A DNA stretch of 64,000 bases from positions 4,776,688 to 4,840,687 of the forward strand of contig NC_019878.2 of assembly GCF_002234675.1 (NCBI RefSeq), read 5' to 3'. The DNA comes from Oryzias latipes (Eukaryota > Chordata > Actinopteri > Beloniformes > Adrianichthyidae). Positions within the stretch are counted from its first letter, which is position 1; each line of letters opens with the position of its first letter. A program made the translations under genes and the position numbers. The notes under the pieces are model-generated. The model did not search any database. It saw only the letters and a list, made by a program, of their open reading frames with translations, and was not told the DNA's origin. Positions 39,948 through 60,310 of this stretch are shown here, in pieces.

Positions 39948-40170
39948 TAAGGGGGGTCGTGGTGGAGAGGTAGAGGTTGACCCCTGATTGGAAGATCACA
40001 GGTCCAGGTTCAGTGTCCTTGGTCAAGGCACTGAACCCCACCTTGCTCCCGATGGTTATGTGTTGTCAGCTGACCTGCCATCAGTGTGTGAATGTGTGTG
40101 TGCATTGTTGAATAGATCTGACTATACAGTGCTTTGGCCTTTCTGAGGTAGTAAAGCTTTATAGGAATAC
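39948..40170 (+). mobile_element. SINE-like element
   Basis: GGTCGTGGTGGAGAGGTAGA, then GGTTCAGTGTCCTTGGTCAA and TACAGTGCTTTGG, follow the order of a widespread fish SINE with a tRNA-like head. Oriented +. Confidence 0.6.
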
Positions 40171-40479
40171 ACGTTTACAATTTGTTTGTCACGTTAGCCA
40201 CATTACCGTAATTCACAGTACCTTTATCTACCCACCAACTTGTCTGGTGAGTCAAAAATTAATTTTTGTCACTCAGGATGTAATTTCAAACCAAAAAACT
40301 GTAAAAACTAAGCTATAGCACCTTGGAGTATGAAGCGATCAGAACCATGAAACGTGAATGCAAGAGAGCAGAGAGGAATTGGAGAAAAACGAAATTAACT
40401 GTACATCACAACATTTTTAAAGAACAGCAAATGTACAGTAATAAAATAAAAACACACTACATACCCACACCACGTGGGA

Positions 40480-41130
40480 TCGGGGAGGGACAGCCGGTCT
40501 TCATCTGTCTGGGTCCTCTCAGGGCGGCCTGGCTTGTGGGGATCCTGTTGGCTGGGGCAGTGGCCGTGGGTGCAGTGCTGGGGGTTGGCCGGCCGGCTGG
40601 GGTTACTGTGTGCCACACAGTAACGTCTTGACCTTTAGGCTGCTTGGGTCGGGCGCCGGGCCTGCGCTGGCCTGAAGTGACAAGGCTCTGGCTGGGTGTG
40701 GGCGGCTCCTGGGTCCTCTGGGACCTGGCTAGCCATTTGGACCGTGTTTCTGTGTCCAGCGCCCAATGGCTGTTGCCCAGTATGGCAGAGCACGCCTGTC
40801 CAGTGGCCTTGGGGCCCCGACAACGGAGTCGTCTGTGCTCTCCCGAAGGGGGGGCCCCTCTGCATCTGGCCGGGTGGGCAGTCCCCCTCGCTCGGGCTGC
40901 AAGGGTCCTTTCGCAGGGTCAGGGGGTCTCCTGCCCCATCTCTCCTGGTCTGGCCGGGCGGGCTGGTGAAGATCTGGTCCCCCTAATGAACACATGGTCC
41001 ACTTTGGCAGGGTGCTTGCATCTCCACCCCCACGTGCACATTGTCACACTGCTCCCTGTCTGCTTTATCCCTCCTCCTAACCCACAGTGTATTGATGGAC
41101 AGAGATCTTCCGCCTATGGTGTCAGAATTT
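40480..41130. other. GC-rich block, probably part of an unclassified repeat
   Basis: Strongly GC-rich island within AT-rich DNA with overlapping open frames on both strands. None shows a recognisable domain and there is no splice context. I regard the ORFs as compositional. Confidence 0.4.
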
Positions 41131-41895
41131 CATTCACCTCTCTCTTCCCTCTGGAAAAAAAGAATATATATATATTTAAGACATAAAATGTAGTAAAAAA
41201 TAAATAAATTAAGAAGAAAAAATGTTTATACAAATGTACACCCTGGCTATCCGATGATACATAAACCCTTATTGTAATAGTAAAACCTGTCATCACAAAA
41301 GGCCTTCAGCTATAATCTGTTTGCTCAGGTGTTGGACAGAAAAAGTTGAGAGGAAAAAATATACATATAATTTGTACAACAGAAACAGAAGAGGGCCCAA
41401 AACAGGGCCCATAGGAATACCACTCAGTAAGTGAGTGTGCTGAAATTTCGACCAGATAAGTAAGATGAAAACCAGTGGAGAACTGACCCTGTGTTCCTTT
41501 TCTGTTGGTTCAAGTGATCTTCTAAAAAACCTAATCTAGTTTCTATTGAGGTTTTTTTTCTCCAACATGGTGACTGAGTTTGTGATGTCAATATAATTAT
41601 TTAATTTTCAAAACAGTTTAACATGAGAAAAATCATGTGAGGTCATAGCATTTAATTGAACTTAGCAATTAAACAACATATCTATTTATTTAATGAAAAA
41701 GTATTGTTGTCAGCTTTACTAGCCCATAAGTATTCGGTATTTGGTTGATACTATAGTATGCAGTATCACACACCACAACTGGGCAGCAGAAAGTAAACTT
41801 TCATTATGAAACTTATCAAGTACGCATGCGTGGTTCCAGCTGTTTTTCCATAAGCTCCGCCCCTCGCGCTGTTTGCACTGCGCATGTTTGGGATC

Positions 41896-49897
<8,002 letters not shown>

Positions 49898-50241
49898 GGA
49901 ATCCAGAGAAACTGCAAACATGTGGAGGTGCTGTGAGATTTATTCCAGTTTTCACTTGAACACATCAAATGTGCTTTTTCAACCAAAACAGTGTTAATAT
50001 AATAAGAGGTAACAAAGCAACGTCTTTAAAAGAGAACCGAGCATCTACGGAAGAATGATTTTAACATCTTCCTAAGTTAAAAAAAAGTATTTTAATTCAT
50101 GATTTTAAAAAAGCAATTAAAAAATAAATATAACAAGCTCTTCAAAGTGAAACTGCTGATGTAGAACAGCAGAATCAATATCTGACTGTTATGTTTTTCT
50201 GATTTTCAGTGTTTCATATTTTTGTAATTTTGTATAATTTT

Positions 50242-50247
50242 AATAAA
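50242..50247 (+). terminator. xylb: xylb poly(A) signal
   Basis: AATAAA about 345 bp after the TGA stop, followed by a T run at 50269-50276. An earlier weaker signal cannot be excluded. Confidence 0.55.
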
Positions 50248-50689
50248 TATGATAATGCAATGAAAACGTTTTTTTTCCAGAATTCTGGTCAATAAGTAGG
50301 GATGACTAAGCTACAGGAAGACGTGGATTTTGGTTCTAAGTGTTTGACTTTGATCAAGTTCCAAAGGCAGAATCAGTTTTTCTGTTTGGGTTTTACAGTC
50401 AGTCACTCTAAATATGAGTTCAGCTGAAAATCTTCTGTTACAGAACATTGATGTTCTAACCAGTCTATGATGACCTCCAGGGTTCTCAAACCCACATGGA
50501 CTTCAGACATGATGAACCTTCAACAACAAACTGTCTCTTGCAAATAAATTGAACAAATTCCCAAACACAACTGAACAATTTTAAGGGTAAGCAGATGAAA
50601 GGGTGGGTTTGAAAATTTTAGCTCATTTGTTAAAGTGAAAAAAAATCTAGGATTTCAAAATAAAAATGCATCCGTGGCCATGACTTATT

Positions 50690-51115
50690 TTGTGCTAAAT
50701 GGAAGTCTATTAAAGGTTTAGGTGTTTAGCGTGTATGCCTTGTACTCCAACCTCCACAACAATTTGAACAAAGAAATACTCAAAAATTCTTTAAATATGC
50801 TCTTCTGGCTTCAACCAAATGAGCTAGAAATTGTCAGTGGGCAGCAATTAGTCCAAGTTTGTCTGAGTCAATGTTTCTATGGCAACCACTCACCAATCAG
50901 GAGTGAGCTTGTTGGAAGGCCACACCACTACCAATTGAAAGTGGGTGCAAGAGAATCTATCAATCAAACTTTTCAAACATTTGACATGAGATCACATTCT
51001 TTCAGCATCAGTTTATAACTTGCAAAAAAGCAAAAAATATGGAGAAAAAAATAGGATTATTGAGAACATGTTAAAAAGAAGGTGTCAGATGTAGAATGCT
51101 TATTCTCACAAACAG
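50690..51115 (-). repeat. dispersed repeat family B, copy
   Basis: Contains TTTCTATGGCAACCACTCAC, CAATCAAACTTTTCAAAC and GAGAACATGTTAAAA in reverse family order relative to 44150-44475. Confidence 0.55.
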
Positions 51116-52139
51116 ACTCGTGAATTAGGAATCATTGAATTCCTCAGTCAAAGCTTGCTCAGCTGTCTAAAAACTCTTTCCTTTAGGTTAGGTTTGTGGT
51201 TAGGGGCTTTAAAATTAAGCAGCACTGTCACACGTAGATGTAGGTACAGTGCAGACTGCTCATAAGCTCTCCTTTTCCATGGCTGGTCCAGATCATCACC
51301 AAAAGAAAAAAATTGTTAATATCTGCAAACAAGTGTAACAAATTTGCTCCATCGAGAATACTTGTGAAAGATTAGTGTTGGTTTGTTCCTGTCTGAGCTG
51401 ATTTGAAGCTCGCCGCTCTCCTGAGGCAAAAATCAAAGATGCAGACATGCAGAAGCTCGGAGTTGGAAGAATCTGTACATCAGTTTTTCTTCGGGTCTTA
51501 GGTGAACGCTGAGCTTTGGAGGATCTTTCAGACGGACCCATGCACCCTGTTGACTGTATGGAGAGATGGGCAACGACTGCAGCGATGCTAAAAGTAGATC
51601 AGAAGCGTTCAAGAATAAAATGTGCAGAAGAAACTCTGAAGAGAAAAGAGAAAGCACATTTATCTTGTTTTGTCTTTCTGTGGGACTCAGGCTTGATTTT
51701 TTTAGTTCCTCAGTAAATATGTTCTGCCTTTTCTGTGTCTGAATAAATGTTCATCTTAATAATAATAAGTTTATCTTTACCAGAATGCTAAGTGGCTTTT
51801 AGTCTACATTATTATAACACGAAAGCATGGCTGCTTAAGGCTTAATGGCAGCACGAGCTATAAGAGTGTCAAAGAATCCCTTTTTTCCTAACTAAAAGAA
51901 AAAAAACTCTGGCTTGGTGTTTGCAACACTGCTGGGTTTTGTTTATTGATACTTACTTTGTTTAATTTGTCATCACAAATAAGAGAATTCTAAATCCTTT
52001 TCCTTTCCTGACAGAGGTGTCTTTGTGTGTTTGGATTATAAGGTTCTATCAGGTTCCACTAATGGGGGACTAGGAAGGAAACCCCCCAGTAAAGAACTCA
52101 AGTATTTTTAAAAGATTGAAAAGGTCAGGTATAGGCTAG

Positions 52140-52710
52140 TTTTGGTTGGTTAGATTATTGGTGACCAAAAATAGCAACTTCGTCTTATTTCTCACCTCAC
52201 AGCTAGAAGTCCCTGGTTCAAATCCTGGCTGGGTTCTTTCTTCTGAGGTTCTTCTGGTGCATGTGTGGGTTTTCTCCAGCTTCCTCCCACAGTCCAAAAA
52301 CATGCTTCATACGTTAATTGGTATTGTGATTAGGGATGTCCCAATCTGATCACTTGACTGGAAATCAAGCTTGATCACGTAGTTGATGACTCCCATCAAA
52401 TTCGGATGTTGTCTCCTGATCGGATATTTAATTTAGTCCTACTACGATCAGCGCTTTGTCAAAAGCACTGCAGAATATGGCAGCAGTTCAAGCAGGAGGC
52501 GCACAAAAACAGTTCCAACAAGCTGGTGAGATGTTCACATATTCAGACTTTGGGGTTGGATAACCCTTGTAATTGTACTTAGTGGTGTATGTGGTCCTGC
52601 AAGAAACTCATAACCTGGACAGAGTGTACCTCGCCTTTACCCAACAGTAGCTCCATCAACAGCTCCATGACCCCAAAAGGGATTCACTGGGTTCTGAAGA
52701 TTGATGGATA
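52140..52710 (+). mobile_element. SINE interrupted by another element
   Basis: The SINE head and body (CCTGGTTCAAATCCTGGC, CAGTCCAAAAACATGCTTCA) stop at about 52328, and the 3' part (GTGTACCTCGCCTTTACCC, GACCCCAAAAGGGATTCA) resumes after about 52590. The insert begins AGGGATGTCCCAATCTGATC, a familiar hAT-like end, and is about 240 bp. Confidence 0.6.
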
Positions 52711-52934
52711 AAAGCACTGATCGATAAATGTGTTCATGAAAAGTGGATAATCTATCAAATCCATGTATTGAAAACTCTCTGCCCTTTGTAGATCACTGAA
52801 ACACAAAGTTATGCAATTTGGAGACCTCTTCTTTTTTCACCAAACCTCAGACGTACAGATAGATCTGTCTCCTCTCCTTAGGCTCTATAACCCCCCTTTG
52901 AAGGCAACTAAGAGACACGCCAGATATACCTGGC

Positions 52935-53250
52935 TCCCTTTCATCCATCCATCTTCTGAACCTGGGTCTCTGGAGTCTATTCCAGCTACTGTTTAGTGAG
53001 GGGGGGTGCACACCCCTGCACAGGTCCCCAGTCTGTTGCAGAACCACACACACACATTCACACCTAGAAACATTTAGAGTCATCAATTAATCTATCCAGT
53101 AAGTTTTTAGACTGTGAGATAAAGCCGGAAAAACACGCACATGCAGAACATCAAACTCCACAAAGAAGCAACCCACGTGGGATTTGAACCAGAAACTTTA
53201 CACTTTAAGCCAAGAGTGCTAACCACTACACTACCATGAAGCCCTCCTTT
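52935..53250 (-). mobile_element. tRNA-headed SINE, reverse orientation
   Basis: Starts with the ATCCATCCATCTTCTG tail and ends with the head GTGCTAACCACTACACTACC. Diverged, otherwise full length. Confidence 0.7.
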
Positions 53251-54049
53251 TATACAGAACAGTGTTAAAAAAAGCCAGGACATTTTCAACTGTTTCTGTT
53301 GGCTGTTTAGAAGCTTGAATACATTTGAAACCTTATAACCTTCTGCTGGACATCAGTCTCAGCAATAGTTTTGAATTTATCCTTGATGTCTATGAAGATG
53401 TGTTTTAACTACACCCAAAGATGGGGAAAAAGTCTTCAAGTGATGCTTGAAATCTAAAATCAAACTGAAACTTTTGTTTTTCCTGCTACCATCCTTTGGA
53501 GAAACAAAGTTAAAGGTTTGATATTCAGCAGAATCCCACTCCGTCATCTGCTTCATCCTTGGTCTCAGTCGGAAGGCCAGCTCCTTATAGACGGTTACAT
53601 AAAGCTGTTGTATAAGCTGCTCAAAGGATGTCTGACATGAATCAGGAGTGGGAGGGGTCTAAAGGAAGAGGAGGAGGAGGAGGACAGAAAAATAAGGCTG
53701 AGAGCATCATCGTGTTTCTACAGGGACCTGGGGTCTTCAGGAGCGAGAACCTGGATTGAGCAGGATGAAGACACTCAACCACGGCATCCCTACATGCCCC
53801 AATTACACACAAACTATGATTCCTAAAAAACTAGAGAAAACTACCACTCACCTTTAGTCTTACTCTACTTTTCAAATGGTGTTTGTGTCTCCGGTAAGAT
53901 CCAAGGATCCAAAAGAACCAAACGAAAAGAAAAAAAGATCCAAAATTGAGGAGGTTGAGAATCAGAGCTACTATCTATTTCTGAAACAGCGTAACCAAGA
54001 AAAATAAAGAAAATTTTCATGAGGTTACCCTTTCCACTGGTGTCCCTGG

Positions 54050-54250
54050 CACTAACTGTATATGAGAACTGGACTGATTGACTCCTCCCCCCTCGCAATC
54101 CAAACAGGAAGTAGCTGCTGGTTCTAAGAAGCCAAAACCCCATAGACTTCTATGGAGTAATTAACGCTGTTACTCCGTCATATAATTGGTCAGAATAACT
54201 AGTCTTACTCTGATACCTTTTTTACATGTTCTTGATAATCCTCATTTTTT
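54050..54250 (+). repeat. dispersed repeat family B, partial copy
   Basis: GACTGATTGACTCCTCCCCC, CCAAACAGGAAGTAGCTG and CATAGACTTCTATGGAG match the other copies. Confidence 0.6.
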
Positions 54251-54257
54251 TGATTTA

Positions 54258-55300
54258 TTTTTTTTTCATCCATCCATCTTCCTCCACTTATCCGGGACCG
54301 GGTCGCGGGGACAGAAGTCGAAGAAGAAATGCCCAGACTTCCCTCGCCCCAGCCACTTCCTCCAGCTCCTCTGGGGGGACCCCGAGACGTTCCCAGGCCA
54401 ACCGACAGTCATAGTCTCTCCAACGTGTCCTGGGTCTTCCCCGGGGCCTCCGCCCAGTGGGACATGCCCGGAACACCTCTCCAGGGAGGCGTCCAGGAGG
54501 CATCCGGGACTCAACTGGCTCCTTTCGATGTGGAGGAGAAGCGCTTCTACTCTGAGCTCTCCACGGGTGACCGAGCTTCTCACCCTATCTCTAAGGGAGC
54601 GCCAAGCCACCCTACGGAGGAAGCTCATTTCAGCCGCTTGTATTCGGGACCTCGTTCTTTCGGCCATTCGCTCATGACCATAGGTGAGTGTTGGAACGAA
54701 GATCGACCAGTAAATTGAGAGCTTTGCTTTTTGGCTCAGCTCTCTCTTCACCACAGCGAACCAATACAGCAACCGCATAACTACGGACGCTGCTCCAAAC
54801 TTCCTGTCAATCTCACACTCCAGTCTTCCCTCACTCATGAACAAGACCCCAAAGGTATTTAAACTCCTCCACCTGGGGTAGGGACACTCCACCCACCGAG
54901 AGGTGGCAAACTACCTTTCTCCGGTCGAGAACCATGGCCTCAGATTTAGCGGTGCTGACCCTCATCCCACCTGCTTCACACTCGGCCGCAAACCGCCTCA
55001 ATGTACGATGGAGGTCCTGTCTCGATGAAGCCAACAGGACAACATCATCTGCAAAGAGCAGAGAGAAAATCCTGTGGTCCCCAAACCAGACCCCCTCTGG
55101 CCCCTGGCTGCGCCTAGAAATTCTTTCCTTAAAAACTACGAACAGAACCGGTGATAAAGGGCAGCCCTGCCAGAGTCCAACAGAACAGGTCTGACTTACT
55201 GCCGGCTATGCGAACCAAACTCTTACTCCGGTCATACAGAGACCAGACAGCCCTCAGTGAGCCTCCCCTGTTCTTGGCTCCCTTTTCTTCAGTCTACACC
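54258..55300 (-). mobile_element. Rex3/RTE-type LINE, 3' half with RT fragment
   Basis: Minus-strand translation gives the RT catalytic block (QGCPLSPVLF, then LLFADDVVLLASSRQDL), then RFAAECEAGGMRVSTAKSEA, then PTLTYGHERMAERTRSRIQA, then the C-terminal SFLRRVAWRSLRDR and a processing region (GRRPRGRPRTRW). It ends at the GATG-like tail ATGGATGGATG. Frameshifts near 54870 and 54500 make it inactive, and it is 5'-truncated. The order and tail match Rex3-type elements. Confidence 0.85.
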
Positions 55301-55689
55301 ACATCTCCAAGCTCCAACATTGTTTTTAATCATTTCATTTAAACCAATAGCTTTTCCTGTCATCAAACAACATAAAAGTCATCATTTTTTCTGTTTGGAG
55401 GAGAGGAAACATCTTCAACCTCAAGGTAGAAGTTCTGATATTTACATTAACCTTCACAGATCACCATCATCTTCCATGACTCTTTCAAACTCTGAAGAGA
55501 TGTAATTATTTTGACCAACTTCACTTTGCAGCAAAAACACATTGTACAGTTGTGTTGTATAACGTGAGAACAATTTGATTAAATATTAATTCTTTTTTCA
55601 GACAGTTGCCATCTGTGGGCTTATTCCTGCCATGATCTGATTTTGCAGATTCAAGATGGCTGCTGCTGCTTGTTGCTGCTTGTTGCTGC

Positions 55690-56890
55690 TAAATGGCCCT
55701 CTACGATCCTACTAAAATCTACAAGATCCATTGGAATTACACTGATCTAAAGCTTTTTAGTGCTGAATCTACAAACTCTGAAAATATCTGAAGGCCTGTT
55801 TAGCCTCAAGAACACCTGGACTATCAAGACAAAGCAGCTTCACCAAATCTACCTACTAACTTGGACACGTGTGAGTAATTTGGACCGTGAAAAACAACGG
55901 CAACCAAAAAATTATCAGAGGAAATGGAGGAAATTTTTAAAATCCCTATCCTTAATGAGTTCTGAGATAAGTAAAGTTGTGGCTCAGCATAAAAGTCTCA
56001 TGGATCTTCCTGAGGATTTCAGGCAACTGAAAGAAATAATTATTTAAAATGACTATAAGATTGAACTCCTGGAGCAAAGGATTGATGACCTGGAACAACT
56101 AACAAAAAACAAAGATTTCATCATTACAGGATTTGAAACAAAACATTGCAGTTATGCCAAAGTAGCATCTGGAGTGGATGAAGGTGAGGACGTTCCTACA
56201 GAGGTATTAAAGTCACTGGAACAACAACTTCTGCAAATTCTAAACAACAAGAATATCACTCTGGAAAAGCCAAACATCTCCAGCTGCTACATGATTCCAA
56301 ATAAAAATCCTAAAATGAAACCATCTGTTGTTGTGCAGGTAATGTCTGTAAAGTAAAAAATGGAGCTACTGAGACAATCAAAAGAATTAGAAGGCACTGG
56401 AGTTTACATGAACGAAAGTCTTAGAAAAAAGAAATCAAAATGGGCTTGACTGCTAAAGAAGCAAAACAAAAGTCAGGCAACTTGGTCAAGGAGTGGGGAC
56501 GTTTACATCAGACCCAACGGAGTGGATCTACACGCTCAGTAATTCTAAGAAACATGAAAGAACTGGACCACCTCAATTGAGTGAAATAAGTAGGTATGCT
56601 GGGAACGGGTTTGGGACTGTTCAAACTAAACCTAGGAAGTATTCCTACATTAATTTGGAAACTGGACTAGATGCCTGATTACTATGACAGACAATACAAT
56701 GAAAAATAAATAAGCTGCAAAGTTAACTCAAATGCAAAGGATCACTTCATAAAGTGTGCGGAAAATCCGTCTGATTCATATCCATGATCAGTCTGAAAAC
56801 ACTAAGCATGGCTTTGAAAATGACTTTGACCCGGACTCAAACTACTATAATGATCTTGAAATGAGTTGTAAATATCTGTTGCACTTTTTT
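55690..56890 (+). mobile_element. L2-like LINE, 5' (ORF1) part, degenerate
   Basis: Broken frames encode a coiled-coil segment, a central block ending in GVYMNESLRKKK and LLKKQNKSQATW, and an acidic NDFDPDSNYYNDLEMSCKYL segment. Such segments precede the endonuclease in fish L2-type elements. Many stops. The 3' part is absent here. Confidence 0.6.
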
Positions 56891-57599
56891 TTACCCCGGA
56901 AGAACCAGTGATGGGATGTGTATCACCTTTTTTTTTTTAGAGTTTTTTTTTCTGTTTTTTGTTTCAATGTGTGTTTAAAGGGGAGGGGCATACATTGTTT
57001 CATTTCACTTGTTCAATATTGCTGTACTGAAATCTACAATTTTTAAGAAAAAAAAAAGAAATTAGTTGTAATTATTATACTGTAGAACAGTTTAACAACA
57101 AGTTTGTTTGAAATTAAAGATAATAATTATGATTTTCTGGGTAAAGATATGTTTAAAAACAAAGTGGTCAGAACTAATGCAATGAAGAATAGTATTTTTT
57201 TCAGGGGGTCAACATGTGAAGTTTATTATCTGACGATCTGAAGAATGCAAACTCCATATATCAGTTTAAAAAAATGTATACATTTAAAATATGTCCAAAA
57301 ATACCTTCTGGACTGAGAGACTCTTGTGGTTGTGAAGTAATTTTGAGAAGTGTTTTTGTTTTTCTCCTTTATTTCAGTTTCTATCAATTTGTAGGAACCT
57401 GTGATGTTTGTAATCAGGGTCAGGGAAGTAAGCCTTGGCATCACCCAACACCTTTTTCGGTTAATTCTTTTCAATGTTTAAGTTGACGTTATCCAGTGTC
57501 ATTGTTTGTGTTGATGTTTTAAGTTTGTGTATTTAACATAACCAAAATTAATCTCTCTCTCTCTCTCTCTCTCCATCTCTAAGCAGGACTACCATTCTT

Positions 57600-58000
57600 C
57601 CCAATAAAACCCCAGCAGATTGTCCTAAAAGCAGCAGTAAGTTTCATTTTTAGTCAGCCAAACTCAAGCAACACGTCCCACCACCGTTCAGATCTCTGCA
57701 CTGGCTATCTGTGGTCCCTGCAGCATGCAGCAGAAGATCATATAGAAACTTCCCAGCTCTTTAATCCACCATGAAAGAATGAACCTCTGCAGCACAGGTG
57801 CCTCACTGATAATGATTTGAGAAAATGTTCAAGACTGACCTCCTCTTCTGCAGCTTCCTCTTCACATAAATAAACTCCACTTGTTAACATTTATTACAGC
57901 TGAGACCATTTTCTCAGAGGGCTTAATTGAAAAACTGTTGACTCTGCCACAGCTTTTGTTCGTCGTGATTCTTTTTTGTAAATCACTTTGAAAAAAATGT
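57600..58000 (+). mobile_element. LINE RT C-terminal remnant
   Basis: HRSDLCTGYLWSL-like and LFNPP-like blocks and a final AAATCACTTTG tail word suggest a very decayed L2/Rex1-type 3' end. Confidence 0.4.
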
Positions 58001-58849
58001 CTAAAAATTACTATATGTACATGTTTTTTATACTGAAAAATGTTTAATAACTCTTGAAATGGAAAAACAGAGACCAAAACACTCTTCTGCAGACAAAGAG
58101 CCTGTGCACTGTTTCAGTACGACACAGATTGTGTGTCCGTGTTCATTTGTCATGTAAGTGAGAAGTGCTGTGTGAGTGTAAATCCCTCAGCAGTTGGTAA
58201 ATCATGCTCTATATCACGATTTCAGTGAGAGAGAGGAAGATTACCCTGCTAATACAGCTGTAGAAGTCATCCTCTTTATGAGAAAATATATGTCTGTGCC
58301 TGTGTGTGTGTGCCTGTGTGTGTGCGTTTGCCTGTGTGTGTACTTGTCTGGACCAACCAGAACAAATGAAAAATAAATTATAGCCAGGGATGGATTTTAA
58401 TGCTTAAATCATCATTTCTGTTGAACAGCAGCGTCAGCGTGTGTATGGGGGCGTGCATGTGTGCTCGTGTGTGCTAACGTGTGTGTGTTCTTGCATGTGT
58501 GTGTTCAGGTTTTTACGTGGTGAAGAGAACCATCTGCTGAGTGCAGCTTCACCTCGATAACTTTCACTGCAGAGCTTTTTGTGTCTGCCTGCTACAATAA
58601 AAACGAGTGATTGACAGCATCAGCCAGACGTCACAGCCTACACAAATGCACATACACACGTGTGCACACCGAACTAACTATGGTCTGAAGGCAGTCGTTT
58701 TTCTTTGTCTGTAGGAAAAATGAGCCATCAGAGCAGTCAGTCAGCTACAGGTCAGAAATAAATCTGCTTCAGACTCATATGATTCATTTACGTGTTTGTG
58801 AAAAAATAGGGCGTAAGATCTGAGCAGTTGTTTTTAAAGTAGAGCAAAT

Positions 58850-58985
58850 TTATGGATCCTCAACAAGGAGATAAAATTTAAACAATCATGCAGGACTAAA
58901 TTGGATTATTTTTTTTATGTAAAGCACTTTGAGTAACACAAGTTGGAAGAACAATATCCAAATAAAGTTTGATTTGATATGACAC
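58850..58985 (+). mobile_element. LINE 3' tail
   Basis: TGTAAAGCACTTTGAGTAAC, then CAAATAAAGTTTGATTTGAT, a standard fish LINE terminus. Confidence 0.55.
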
Positions 58986-58999
58986 TCAGCGTTTTGTAA

Positions 59000-59785
59000 A
59001 TTCGCACTCCTATTATCTGTTGATCTATTTTAAAAATTAATTATGATTTTGCCCTTCTAGCCAAATTCCATAAATTTGTGTCGTTTCTAGGACATAGTTT
59101 CTGCAGAACGGCAGGAGTTCATTAGAAATTCACCTCTAAGTTGTGAACAGGACTGTTGGCATGGAACAACCCCACCCCCCTTCCCCCAGACAGCCGTTTA
59201 CATGCTCTCCTGCTAGCTTACAGCCCATCACAACCCCAACCAAACATTACTGCTGCAACAAAAATGGCAAGTTGGATTTGAGCTATCCAGTCGTACAGTT
59301 TGTTTTTTAAATCAACTTTTATTTATCCCACATTGGGGAAATTGTTGTCCGCATTTTGACCCATCCCCTGGGGGGAGCGGTGAGCTGTGGGCTAGCCGTG
59401 CTCAGGGGCCACAGCTGGCTGGGGAGAACGGGGATCAATCCGCCAATCCTTCGGTTGTTGGACGACTTGCTCTGCCGCCTGAGCTAAACTGCCGCCGTCT
59501 CTTTTGATTCATATTCCAGCTCAAACGAGGACAACAAAGACATACATGGATCTATTTGTCTGCAAGTGGATGCATCCGTATGGTATATTTTCTGCGTCAC
59601 TTATATGATCTTTTTCAAACTGCATTTTTTTATATATATCTGTTTCACTGTGATATGAAAAAAGAAATACACAGAAATGCATTTTTATTCTTAATTTTCT
59701 TAATCTGTGTCCTCTGTCATCAGAAAAATGCCACAAGAACATGTCAAAACACCAAAAACACTTTTTTTGAATGGGTTTTTAAGAT
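59000..59785 (-). repeat. family-A repeat, long copy, split by a SINE
   Basis: Runs through TTAGAAATTCACCTCTAAG, the pyrimidine-rich segment, ACATGGATCTATTTGTCTGC and CACAAGAACATGTC in reverse family order. Bases 59300-59505 are a foreign insert. Confidence 0.7.
59300..59505 (-). mobile_element. tRNA-derived SINE inserted in a family-A repeat
   Basis: The reverse complement begins GGCGGCAGTTTAGCTCAGGC with GGCAGAGCAAG (A box) and GGATTGATCCC (B box), and ends in the AAATAAAAGTTGATTT tail. Confidence 0.75.
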
Positions 59786-59790
59786 TTTAG

Positions 59791-59995
59791 CCCTTGTGCT
59801 ATCTTAGATGACCCCACCCTTGCATTGACGTGTTCTCCCTACCATGACAAAGGTGGATAAAGGTGGAAAGACTTCATGTAATCCATGGACACCAGTGAAG
59901 ATCACAAATCATTGAAGAAAAAAGGTTCAGCGCACTGTCTAGTGGGTCTAAATGACCCAACTCTCAACGGTAAAGTACCTAGGATAGCACAAGGG
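59791..59995 (+). mobile_element. piggyBac-type MITE, second copy
   Basis: Termini CCCTTGTGCTATC and GATAGCACAAGGG, right flank TTAA (59996-59999), left flank TTAG (one change). Internal sequence is very close to 3416-3622. It sits directly against the end of the family-A copy. Confidence 0.8.
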
Positions 59996-60049
59996 TTAAA
60001 CACAGTCAACACAAGACTATGGTAGCCAGATGAAGACTGACTGAACAGA

Positions 60050-60310
60050 GGTCAAAACAGAGCCAGGACCCCCCAAGGGAGACCCGCCCCACGCTCCAGG
60101 CAGCCACCCACCCGGCCCACGGTTGGTCCAGGAGAGAGCAAGGCAGGGGCCAGCCATACCCGCCCAGGAGGAGGACAACCAGGGGAAGAAGTGGTCCACA
60201 AGAAGTGTTGTAAACATGGCCCGACCAGGCTCGCCCACAGTTGGAAAATTTGGCATGGCCCAGCGCTCAGGGGCAAGGACCAGAACCCCCACCACAGGGA
60301 CACGGACATG
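60050..60310. other. GC-rich block without recognisable gene
   Basis: Pro/Gly-rich open frames on both strands reflect composition. I see no splice context or domain. Confidence 0.35.

Noticed and set aside
40323-41186. Long open frames of up to 180 codons on both strands
   Set aside because: GC-rich composition keeps stops rare on all frames; no domain, splice context or conserved motif is visible.
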